Of a stretch of DNA of 64,000 nt, positions 16,566 through 24,753 are shown piece after piece; within the stretch, counting starts at the first letter, position 1, and the number at the start of each line of letters is the position of its first letter. The position numbers and the translations under genes are program-made. The DNA is taken from contig NZ_JAOYTH010000001.1 of the NCBI RefSeq assembly GCF_025847205.1, forward strand, positions 1-64,000, given 5' to 3'. Origin of the DNA: Pararhizobium sp. YC-54. Its GTDB lineage: Bacteria > Pseudomonadota > Alphaproteobacteria > Rhizobiales > Rhizobiaceae. The notes beneath the pieces are model-generated. The model saw nothing but the letters and a program-made list of their open reading frames with translations, made no database searches and was not told where the DNA came from.

Positions 16566-17603
16566 TCAATCCCGGAACAGCTTCCAGCGAGTCGGCCGGA
16601 AGGCGACGCGGGAATGGTCGGACGTGACCTTTTCCGGCGGCAGCTCGATCTCGACTCGGCTGTTGACGGCGTCGATAGCGAGTTCGACATGGCGCGTGCC
16701 GGCGACGCGGCGGGTGACGGTCACGAGGCCGGCAATGCAGCCGCCGGGTCCGTCGAGCAATTCGATGTCGTGCGGGCGGAAATAGAGCTGAGCGGGGCCA
16801 TCGGCCTCGCCCAATGCGCTGACGCCGATCGAACGGCCCTCGATGCAGAGCTGGCCGTTTTCGACACGCACGGGAAGGATGTTCGACTGGCCGATGAAAC
16901 CGAAGACGAAGGGTGAATTCGGCGTATCGTAGATTTCGTCGGGGGTACCGATCTGCTCGATCTGACCCTTGCTCATCACCACGACACGGTCGGCAAGCTC
17001 CAGCGCCTCGTCCTGGTCGTGGGTGACGAAAACGGTGGTATGGCCGGTGCGGTCGTGGATTTCACGCAGCCAGCGGCGCAGTTCCTTGCGCACCTGCGCG
17101 TCGAGTGCGCCGAACGGCTCGTCGAGCAGCAGCACGTTGGGTTCCACCGCCATGGCGCGGGCCAGCGCCACGCGCTGGCGCTGGCCGCCGGAGAGCTGCG
17201 CCGGGTAGCGTTTTTCAAGTCCGCTCAGCTGGACGAGATCGAGCAGCTCAAGCGCGCGCTTGCGGATTTCAGCCTTGGCAGGCCGGCGCCCGGCCGGCCG
17301 GATCGTCAGGCCGAAGGAGACGTTGTCAAGCACGGTCATGTGGCGGAACAGGGCATAATGCTGGAACACGAAGCCGATATTGCGCTGCTGCACGGTCTTG
17401 CGCGAGGCATCCTCGTTGCCGAAATAGACGGTGCCCTCGGTCGGGCTTTCTAGGCCTGCGATCAGGCGCAGCAACGTCGTCTTGCCGGAGCCGGAAGGGC
17501 CGAGCAAGGCGATCAGCTCGCCCGAACGAATGTCGAGCGACACGTCGTTCAGCGCCGGAAAGCGGCTGAATTCCTTGCGTATGTTTTGAACGCGAACTTC
17601 CAT
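16566..17603 (-). CDS. cysA: Sulfate/thiosulfate ABC transporter ATP-binding protein
   Basis: A 345-residue ATPase energising sulfate import. Walker A is GPSGSGKTT (about 35), the signature LSGGQRQRVALARAMA (about 136) and Walker B LLLDEPFGALDAQVRKEL. A TOBE-like C-terminal region (about 240-345) contains QLYFRPHDIELLDG, usual for CysA. It is the last gene of a reverse-strand operon sbp-cysT-cysW-cysA, starting 14 bases after cysW. A complete family match in length and operon order makes this a firm call. Confidence 0.93.
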   Translation of the reverse strand: MEVRVQNIRKEFSRFPALNDVSLDIRSGELIALLGPSGSGKTTLLRLIAGLESPTEGTVYFGNEDASRKTVQQRNIGFVFQHYALFRHMTVLDNVSFGLTIRPAGRRPAKAEIRKRALELLDLVQLSGLEKRYPAQLSGGQRQRVALARAMAVEPNVLLLDEPFGALDAQVRKELRRWLREIHDRTGHTTVFVTHDQDEALELADRVVVMSKGQIEQIGTPDEIYDTPNSPFVFGFIGQSNILPVRVENGQLCIEGRSIGVSALGEADGPAQLYFRPHDIELLDGPGGCIAGLVTVTRRVAGTRHVELAIDAVNSRVEIELPPEKVTSDHSRVAFRPTRWKLFRD

Positions 17604-17617
17604 GTAGACTTAACCTT

Positions 17618-18502
17618 TCAGTGCCGGCGGCTGGCGGCGATCTGTTCGCTGTATTTCATTTCAAGCAGCGATTTCAGAACGAGGGTGACGAGAGCCAGCA
17701 GGGCGAGAAGCGTTGCGACGGCGAAGGCGGCAACGAAATTATATTCATTGTAGAGGATTTCCACCTGCAGCGGCATGGTGTTGGTCAGGCCGCGGATGTG
17801 GCCGGAGACGACGGAGACCGCACCGAATTCGCCCATGGCGCGGGCATTGCAGAGCAGGACACCGTAAAGCAGGCCCCATTTGATGTTGGGCAGCGTGACA
17901 TGCCAGAAGGTCTGCCAGCCGCTTGCTCCCAACGAGAGCGCCGCTTCCTCGTCGCTGGTACCCTGTTCCTGCATCAGCGGGATCAGTTCGCGGGCAACGA
18001 AGGGGAATGTGACGAAGACCGTGGCAAGGACGATGCCTGGAACCGCAAACAGGATCTGGATGCCGTGATGCTGCAGCCATGGTCCAAGCAGGCTGTGGGA
18101 GCCGAACAACAGGACGAAGACCAGGCCTGAAATGACCGGCGACACCGAGAAGGGCAGGTCGATCAGGGTGGTGAGGAACGCCTTGCCTTTGAACTCGAAT
18201 TTGGCGATCGCCCATGCGGCGGCGATGCCGAAAACCAGATTGAGCGGCACGGCGATCACCGCGACGAGAAGCGTCAATTCGATGGCCGAAAAGGTCTCGG
18301 GGTCGGTCAGGACGACGAAGAACTCGCCCGGACCGTTGCGCAACGCTTCCGTGAAGACAGCTGCCAAAGGCAGGACCAGAAAGAGCGCCACGAAACAGAG
18401 GGCAAGGCCGATCAGCGTATAGCGCGCCAACCGGTGTTCCGATGTGGCGACCCGGACCAGTTCGGTGTTTCCGGTGCCGGAGGTTGTCCCGTCATGCGCC
18501 AT
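17618..18502 (-). CDS. cysW: Sulfate ABC transporter permease CysW
   Basis: A 294-residue inner-membrane permease with about six transmembrane helices. The EAA loop is [26 protein letters not shown], the CysW pattern, preceded by [19 protein letters not shown]. It overlaps cysT by 11 bases (start 18502, cysT stop at 18492), so the two permeases are translationally coupled and form the heterodimeric channel of the sulfate transporter. Confidence 0.92.
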   Translation of the reverse strand: MAHDGTTSGTGNTELVRVATSEHRLARYTLIGLALCFVALFLVLPLAAVFTEALRNGPGEFFVVLTDPETFSAIELTLLVAVIAVPLNLVFGIAAAWAIAKFEFKGKAFLTTLIDLPFSVSPVISGLVFVLLFGSHSLLGPWLQHHGIQILFAVPGIVLATVFVTFPFVARELIPLMQEQGTSDEEAALSLGASGWQTFWHVTLPNIKWGLLYGVLLCNARAMGEFGAVSVVSGHIRGLTNTMPLQVEILYNEYNFVAAFAVATLLALLALVTLVLKSLLEMKYSEQIAASRRH

Positions 18503-19352
18503 AGCCGTACCTCCTTCTGCTCCAGGCTTGTATCGTGTTGATGATTAACAGCATGGCAAACGAGATGACCAGCATGACGGCGGCGATTGCGGTTGCGGCC
18601 GGATAGTTGAATTCCTCCAGGCGGATGACGATCAGCAGAGGTGCGATTTCCGAGACATAGGGAAGGTTGCCGGCGATGAAGATGACGGAGCCGTACTCGC
18701 CGACGCCGCGGGCAAAGGCCAGCGCAAAGCCGGTGAGGACTGCAGGTGCAAGTCCCGGCAGAAGCACGCGGCTGATGGTCTGGAACCGGTTGGCGCCCAG
18801 CGTCGCTGCGGCTTCCTCCACTTCCTTGTCGATCTCTTCCATGATCGGCTGCACGGTCCTGACAACGAAGGGCAGGCCGACGAAGACCAGCGCGAAAACG
18901 ATGCCGATCGGCGTGAAGGCGATCTTGATCCCGAGTGGCGATAGCAGGCTGCCGATCCAGCCGTTCGGCGCGTAGAGCGTCGTCAGTGCGATACCGGCAA
19001 CGGCGGTCGGCAAGGCGAAGGGCAAGTCGACCATGGCGTCGATCACGCGCTTGCCCGGAAACCGGTAGCGCACCAGCACCCAGGCAAGGATGACGCCGAA
19101 GACGACGTTGATTAGCGCCGCCAGGAAGGCGGTTCCGAAACTGATGCGAAGGGCGTTGATCGTGCGCTGATCCGTGGCCAACGTCCAAAACGTGCTCCAG
19201 CCCAATGCGCTTGAGCGCCAGGCAAGGCCGGAAAGAGGGATGAGAATGATGAGTATGAGCCATGACAAAGTAACGCCGAGCGCCAATCCGAATCCCGGAA
19301 TGACGCTCGGCTGTCTGAATTGCCACAGCGAAGAAGCTGTGCGTGTGGTCAT
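18492..19352 (-). CDS. cysT: Sulfate ABC transporter permease CysT (CysU)
   Basis: A 286-residue permease with about six membrane helices. Family marks are [19 protein letters not shown] near the N-terminus, [16 protein letters not shown], and the docking loop [16 protein letters not shown]. It partners CysW. The gene starts 6 bases after the binding-protein stop on the reverse strand, with no intervening hairpin, unlike the other transporter operons in the window. Confidence 0.92.
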   Translation of the reverse strand: MTTRTASSLWQFRQPSVIPGFGLALGVTLSWLILIILIPLSGLAWRSSALGWSTFWTLATDQRTINALRISFGTAFLAALINVVFGVILAWVLVRYRFPGKRVIDAMVDLPFALPTAVAGIALTTLYAPNGWIGSLLSPLGIKIAFTPIGIVFALVFVGLPFVVRTVQPIMEEIDKEVEEAAATLGANRFQTISRVLLPGLAPAVLTGFALAFARGVGEYGSVIFIAGNLPYVSEIAPLLIVIRLEEFNYPAATAIAAVMLVISFAMLLIINTIQAWSRRRYGYGA

Positions 19353-19358
19353 AAAGTT

Positions 19359-20396
19359 TTATTGTCCCGGCTTGTAGATCTGGTCAAAGAGCCCACCATC
19401 CCCAAAATATTTTGGCTGAGCTTCCTTCCATCCGCCGAATTCGTCAATAGTGACGAGCTTCACATCGGCAAATCGCTTGATGTCATTTGGATCGGCGACC
19501 TCCGGCTTGAAGGGGCGGTAGTAGTGTTTGGCGGCAATCTTCTGGCCGACATCCGAATAGAGATATTTCAGATAGGCTTCAGCGACCTTGCGTGTACCCT
19601 TGGTATCGACATTGCCGTCAACCAGCGCCACCGGCGGTTCAGCCTTGATGGAGATGGAGGGGGTGACAATGTCAAAATTATCCGGGCCAAGTTCCTCGAG
19701 GGAAAGGTAGGCCTCGTTTTCCCAGGCGAGCAGAACGTCGCCAAGGCCACGTTGCACGAATGTCGTGGTTGCGCCGCGTGCGCCTGTGTCGAGGACCGGG
19801 ACATGCTTGAACAGATCGGTCACGTATTCCTGCGCCTTGGTATCGTCGCCGCCATTAGCAGCGCGCGCCCAGGCCCAGGCAGCGAGGAAATTCCAGCGGG
19901 CGCCGCCCGAGGTCTTCGGATTCGGCGTGATGACCTGGACGTCATCTTTCACCAGGTCGCCCCAGTCCTTGATGCCCTTGGGATTACCCTTGCGCACCAA
20001 AAACACGATGGTCGAGGTGTAGGGCGCGCTATTGTTCTCGAATTTGGTCTTCCACTCCACCGGAATCTTGCCGGTTTCCTTGGCAATCGCGTCGATATCG
20101 GCTTCAAGCGCCAGCGTCACGACATCGGCTTCCAGCCCGTCGATCACCGCACGGGCCTGCTTGCCCGATCCCCCATGTGACGCCTGAATCGTCACCGTCT
20201 CGCCCGTATCCGCCTTCCACTTTTCAGCGAAAGCCGCATTGAAATCCTTGTAGAGCTCGCGCGTCGGATCATAGGAGACATTGAGAATCGTCGTATCGGC
20301 AAATGCAACACCCATTCCGCCGATCTGGCCGCCGATCTGGATGCTGGAGGCGAGAAGTGCCACCGTAAAGAATCTCGTGAGTTGTTTCGCTCGCAT
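19359..20396 (-). CDS. sbp: Periplasmic sulfate-binding protein
   Basis: A 345-residue binding protein with a signal peptide (starts MRAKQLTRFFTVALLASSIQ). Sulfate-binding family segments are present: LNVSYDPTRELYKDFNAAF, QASHGGSGKQARAVIDGLEADVVTLAL, NPKTSGGARWNFLAAW and WENEAYLSLEELG. ATG at 20396 is preferred to longer frames because it begins the signal peptide and has CGGAGGTAG just upstream. It is the first gene of the sulfate operon and supplies substrate to CysTW. Expression is probably controlled by sulfur status (inference). Confidence 0.92.
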   Translation of the reverse strand: MRAKQLTRFFTVALLASSIQIGGQIGGMGVAFADTTILNVSYDPTRELYKDFNAAFAEKWKADTGETVTIQASHGGSGKQARAVIDGLEADVVTLALEADIDAIAKETGKIPVEWKTKFENNSAPYTSTIVFLVRKGNPKGIKDWGDLVKDDVQVITPNPKTSGGARWNFLAAWAWARAANGGDDTKAQEYVTDLFKHVPVLDTGARGATTTFVQRGLGDVLLAWENEAYLSLEELGPDNFDIVTPSISIKAEPPVALVDGNVDTKGTRKVAEAYLKYLYSDVGQKIAAKHYYRPFKPEVADPNDIKRFADVKLVTIDEFGGWKEAQPKYFGDGGLFDQIYKPGQ

Positions 20397-20425
20397 GTCT
20401 ACCTCCGTTGTTAGCAGGTATACTC

Positions 20426-20443
20426 TATTCATTAGGTGGAATA
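20426..20443 (-). promoter_or_regulatory. Candidate LysR-type site upstream of the sulfate operon
   Basis: TATTC-N8-GAATA forms an inverted repeat of the T-N11-A kind 30-47 bases before the sbp start. CysB-like LysR regulators control sulfate transport in many proteobacteria, so this is a plausible operator. The evidence is weak and positional only. Confidence 0.35.
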
Positions 20444-20588
20444 TTATAACGCAGAACTTTCCTTTTCGCGGACCGGCCGGAGAAAGTCCTGCCATTGGCA
20501 AGGCCAATGTCGAAATCATTTGCCTCAAAATGGCCATGATGTGCGGTTCCCCGAACGACGTTACCACGCCATCGCCACTGTAGAAACG

Positions 20589-20876
20589 TCAATCATAGGG
20601 GAAGCCGATGAAGCCACGGCGGCGCGCCACCAGCTTGAGCGACCGGTCGGGCATGACCATGTAGGTTTCCTCGATGCGTTCGCCGTAAGGTCCGTAGAAA
20701 TTATTGTGAAGGGTGCTGCCGACCGGCGCCTTTCTGAGCTTGGTGCGGGGCTGGCCGCCATAGGTAATGCTGCCGGGGATGGGCTCCGGCCCGCGATAGG
20801 AACCACCGTAGGACTGCGTCTCCACGCAGGAGGTCAGAAACAGGGCGGCGAGGGCCGCAACGATCACTTTTTTCAT
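20589..20876 (-). CDS. Small lipoprotein
   Basis: A 95-residue protein starting MKKVIVAALAALFLTSCVET: a lipobox LTSC with the lipidated cysteine at residue 17, so it should be anchored to a membrane after export. The rest contains SYRGPEPIPGSITYGG and a conserved-looking NNFYGPYGERIEETY. ATG at 20876 (not 20900) gives a canonical signal peptide, though the GGGAGTT upstream is modest. I do not recognise a characterised family; similar hypothetical lipoproteins occur in rhizobia. Confidence 0.7.
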   Translation of the reverse strand: MKKVIVAALAALFLTSCVETQSYGGSYRGPEPIPGSITYGGQPRTKLRKAPVGSTLHNNFYGPYGERIEETYMVMPDRSLKLVARRRGFIGFPYD

Positions 20877-21271
20877 TGTCGAACTCCCAACCGGGATCAC
20901 CGGACCCCTTCCTTGTTTGACATAACGTTTCCGGGATGATTTTCCAGCCTGCAGTTGGCTGGCGTGCTTTCACCCGGCCTGTTTCGCCGCAGGTCGGGTT
21001 CTGGTGAAATATGCGCGCGAAAGTGTTATTCGCCGTGGTAAGGCCGAAATTGCATGTAAAACCGGCCGCCGGCAATACGGACCGGGCGGCAATGCCTTGC
21101 CGGGCCTGCCTGTTGTGCGAGGAATAAGAATTCCAGGCATTCTGGACGCATGGACGCCACGATTCGTCGGTCATTGCCGGGCTTGCTGCCATGGACATGC
21201 GGCTGGTGTTTCCTATGTCCTTGAGGGTTCAGAAGCGCGGTCGCGGTGCGCGAATGAAGAGGAAAGAGAAT
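20877..21271. other. Divergent intergenic region, about 390 bases
   Basis: Region between the lipoprotein gene and the DUF924 gene. It should hold two divergent promoters. I see no convincing operator, structured RNA or small gene in it; the open frames here look like chance frames. Confidence 0.4.
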
Positions 21272-21832
21272 ATGGCGGGTACTGCCGGCATATGTACACC
21301 GGACGATGTTCTGTCGTTCTGGTTCGACGAGTTGCAACCGCAGGACTGGTTCAAGCCGCATCCGGGGCTCGACAGCCAGTGCGAACAGCGCTTTCGGGCG
21401 ACGCATCTGGAGTTGGCGCGTGCTGTTCCGCCGGAATGGCGCGCCACAGCGAAAAGCCGGCTTGCCACTGTCGTTCTTTTCGACCAGATGCCGCGCAATA
21501 TGTATCGAGGTACGCCGCTTGCATTCGCGACCGACGGCCTTGCCTTGCACGAGGCGACCCTCGCACTCCAGGCGGGGGCGGATATCGGCCTTTCCGTCGA
21601 TCAACGCGTTTTCCTTTACCTTCCGTTCGAACATTCTGAAAATCTTATCGACCAAGCGCGATCGGTGACGCTTTTCACGGATCTGGGCGATGCCAACTAT
21701 CTGGATTACGCCATCCGTCACTGCGAGGTCATTCGGCAGTTTGGCCGGTTCCCGCATCGCAATGCGATTTTGGGGCGCGTTTCCACGCCGGCGGAAGTTG
21801 CGTTTCTCTCCCAGCCCGGGTCGGGATTTTGA
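21272..21832 (+). CDS. DUF924 family protein
   Basis: A 186-residue soluble protein of the DUF924 family (TPR-like helical fold). Diagnostic segments are DVLSFWFDELQPQDWF near the start, ATVVLFDQMPRNMYRGTPLA (the LDQFPRN-like motif) and FLYLPFEHSE followed by a late HRNAILGR. ATG at 21272 has AGGAAAGAGA directly upstream; earlier in-frame ATGs do not. The biochemical function of the family is unknown to me. The gene stands alone on the forward strand. Confidence 0.85.
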   Translation: MAGTAGICTPDDVLSFWFDELQPQDWFKPHPGLDSQCEQRFRATHLELARAVPPEWRATAKSRLATVVLFDQMPRNMYRGTPLAFATDGLALHEATLALQAGADIGLSVDQRVFLYLPFEHSENLIDQARSVTLFTDLGDANYLDYAIRHCEVIRQFGRFPHRNAILGRVSTPAEVAFLSQPGSGF

Positions 21833-21980
21833 CCTGTCCGGTCGCCGATCGACGGCGGGAAGCCGGAAATCCGATTTTGCATCTGGCTGCGGCACGGCCT
21901 ATGGAACGCAAAACTGTCCGCGCCACGCCTCGATTCTGTTCTGGAGTGGAATCTGCCGGAAAAGGGATATGTGAATACCG

Positions 21981-24509
21981 ATGATGTCTAAATTCTTTGC
22001 CGCTTTCCTGTGCTTGTCGATGTTTGCTGCATCGGTGCCCGTCATGGCGCAGCAGCCGGCTGTCAAGGCAGCTCCACAACCGGTTGCCGAGGTGGCGAGC
22101 CCGCAGGCGCAGGCCGCCGAGCAACTGGAAGCAGCACGCAAGAACCTTGCAAGGCTGACTGATCAGATAAAGAACGCCAAGGATGACGACGGCCGTCTCG
22201 CCGAACTGAAGGTGGAGGTCGATGCGGCGGCCAAGCAGATCATCGCCACATCGGTCGCCACCCGGCCGCGGCTGGATGAAATCAAGGCGCGTCTGGCCGA
22301 GCTCGGAGACCCGCCAGCGGAAGGCGCGCCGCCTGAGGCGGATGTCGTTGCGCAGGAACGCAAGCGCCTTCTTGCCGAGCGCGGCGAAATCAACGCCCTG
22401 ACGGGGACGGCAGAGGACTTGTCGATCCAGGCAACCAAGCTGTCCAACGGCATTACCGCCACGCGGCGTGCGCTGTTCAGCAACGCACTTCTCAAGCACA
22501 CCGACATCAACGGTTCGATAGTGATGGACGCCATGGCTGCCCTCACGCTGGAACTGCGGGCCTCCACACGCACGGTCGGTAGCTGGTTGACGTTTGCGTG
22601 GAATTTCAAGCGTTTGCAGCTATTGTCTGCCTTGTTCCTCTCGTTGTGCGCGGCGCTCGTCCTGCTTGCCGGCACGCGAAAGCTATTTTTTCCGTTGATC
22701 CATCGCGAGCTGCTGAGCGAGGAACCGGGCTATATCACCCGCCTGTCGGTGGCTTTCTGGTCAACGATGGTTCCGACGGCAGCGATGGCGGTGTTTGCGG
22801 CCACGAGCTATTTTTTCCTTCAGGCTTTCAAGGTCCTGCGGCCCGATATCGCGCCGCTCATCTCGATCACGCTGGCGGTCTGCGTCGCGCTGCTGTTCGT
22901 TTCGACCCTGTCGAATGCCGTTCTTGCTCCGAAACAGAGTGTCTGGCGGCTCGTGCGCGTTTCCGATGGTGGTGCGCGCCTTTTGGCGCTGTCGATCTTT
23001 GCCATGGCCGTTGTCAATGGCCTTGACTATCTCGCCGGCACTGTCAGCGAGGTTATGGGCTCGCCGGTGGTCCTGACGGTTGTCAAAAGCCTGATCGCCA
23101 CCATCATCATCGGCATCATCCTGATGGCGATGTCTCTGATCAAGCCGATCGTCCCGGCCGGAGATACGCTGGATGGTCAGGGCAAGCCCTGGCCCCGGGC
23201 CGTTTCCTTGCTGTTCGTTTTTAGTGGCATCGTGCTGATCCTTGCCGCGTTGTCGGGCTATGTCGGTCTCGCCCGCTTCATCGCCACGCAAATCGTCATG
23301 ACCGGTGCCATTCTGGTGACGATGTATATCGGTATGCTGACCGGCAAGGCCGTTGCCAAGCAGAACGCGCTTGCCGACACGATCGTCGGCCGCTATCTCG
23401 AAAAACGGTTCGGGCTGGAACAGGTTGCGCTCGACCAGACCGGCTTGGCCGCAGGCCTTGGGATCTACGTGCTGGTGGTCCTGTTCTTCATTCCGCTGAT
23501 CCTGCTGCAATGGGGTTTCCAGATCGCCGATATCGAGGCGTGGGCTTACCGCATTTTCACCGACATCAATATCGGCAGCATCAAGATCTCGATCGTCGGC
23601 ATCCTGGCCGGGATATTGCTGTTCGCCGGCGGATATGTGGTCACGCGCTGGTTCCAGCGCTGGCTCGACGGCAATGTGATGGCCCGCAGCCGCGTCGATA
23701 CGGGCGTGCGAAACTCCGTCAAGACCGGCATCGGCTATCTCGGCATCGGTCTTGCCGGTCTCATCGGTATTTCTGCGGCCGGATTTGATCTGTCGAATCT
23801 CGCGCTTGTGGCCGGCGCCCTGTCCCTTGGCGTCGGTTTCGGTCTGCAGAATATCGTCTCCAACTTTGTCTCAGGCCTCATTCTTCTGGTCGAAAGACCG
23901 TTCAAGGTGGGAGACTGGGTGGTCACGGGCACGACCGAAGGTTTCGTCAAGCGTATCTCCGTTCGCGCAACCGAGATCGAGACATTCCAGCGCCAGACGA
24001 TCATGGTGCCGAACTCGCTGTTCATCAACGCCTCCGTCGGTAACTGGACGCACAAGAACAAGCTCGGCCGGTCGGATATTCCCGTGACCGTCAGCTATGA
24101 CAGCGCGCCGCGACAGGTGATGGACACGCTTTTGCAAATTGCCGCTGCCCATCCGCTGGTGTTGAAAAATCCGGAACCACAGGCTGTCTTCACCGCCTTC
24201 GGCGAGGCGACCATGACCTTCGAACTGCGGGTCTACCTGGCCGATATCGTCAACGGCAACGGCGTGCGCAACGATCTTCGGCTGGCGATCTACGAGCGGT
24301 TCAAGGACGAAGGGCTCGGCGCTCCATTTCCCAAGGAAGTGCTGGAACCGGAGCCTCTGCCTCCAGGCCCGCAAGCCGATGCCCTGGCGCAGCAGGCCGA
24401 GGCAGCCGGACCGGGCGGCGTGGCGTCGCCCGCCGAGGAGACCTTCAAACGCAGTGGAACCCAGCGGCGGCCCCGGCGGGTCACCGTCGATGCAGTGGGC
24501 GACGATTGA
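21981..24509 (+). CDS. Large MscS-family mechanosensitive channel with DUF3772 domain
   Basis: An 842-residue channel protein with a signal peptide (about residues 1-24), a periplasmic coiled-coil/DUF3772 region (about 35-200, rich in A/E/K/R), a set of about ten membrane helices and the MscS core near 600-760. The pore-lining glycine/alanine helix region reads GALSLGVGFGLQNIVSNFVSG, then LLVERPFKVGDWVV and the beta domain QTIMVPNSLFINASVGNWT. Such channels open on hypo-osmotic shock and release solutes, a fitting partner for osmolyte import genes, though mscS genes are widespread. Start may be ATG 21981 or 21984. Confidence 0.9.
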   Translation: MMSKFFAAFLCLSMFAASVPVMAQQPAVKAAPQPVAEVASPQAQAAEQLEAARKNLARLTDQIKNAKDDDGRLAELKVEVDAAAKQIIATSVATRPRLDEIKARLAELGDPPAEGAPPEADVVAQERKRLLAERGEINALTGTAEDLSIQATKLSNGITATRRALFSNALLKHTDINGSIVMDAMAALTLELRASTRTVGSWLTFAWNFKRLQLLSALFLSLCAALVLLAGTRKLFFPLIHRELLSEEPGYITRLSVAFWSTMVPTAAMAVFAATSYFFLQAFKVLRPDIAPLISITLAVCVALLFVSTLSNAVLAPKQSVWRLVRVSDGGARLLALSIFAMAVVNGLDYLAGTVSEVMGSPVVLTVVKSLIATIIIGIILMAMSLIKPIVPAGDTLDGQGKPWPRAVSLLFVFSGIVLILAALSGYVGLARFIATQIVMTGAILVTMYIGMLTGKAVAKQNALADTIVGRYLEKRFGLEQVALDQTGLAAGLGIYVLVVLFFIPLILLQWGFQIADIEAWAYRIFTDINIGSIKISIVGILAGILLFAGGYVVTRWFQRWLDGNVMARSRVDTGVRNSVKTGIGYLGIGLAGLIGISAAGFDLSNLALVAGALSLGVGFGLQNIVSNFVSGLILLVERPFKVGDWVVTGTTEGFVKRISVRATEIETFQRQTIMVPNSLFINASVGNWTHKNKLGRSDIPVTVSYDSAPRQVMDTLLQIAAAHPLVLKNPEPQAVFTAFGEATMTFELRVYLADIVNGNGVRNDLRLAIYERFKDEGLGAPFPKEVLEPEPLPPGPQADALAQQAEAAGPGGVASPAEETFKRSGTQRRPRRVTVDAVGDD

Positions 24510-24753
24510 CGTCGCGCAGTTAAACGATGGAAGCGGCGGTTGGTCGGTCTCGGTGACGCGACCATCGCCCGTGTTTTCAGCTCCTTGCGTTTTGCAGCGA
24601 ACCTGGGGTTTGATCGGGCAACCGCCGGTCCTGCCAATTTGCGGTCTGCGCTACTCTGGTCGTGCAGCACGATGATTATGTCGTAGACAGGCTCTACTGT
24701 CGGCGAAGCAAACTCTAAAATCCGGCTTCAATATTCAATCAGGGTCGTGGGCA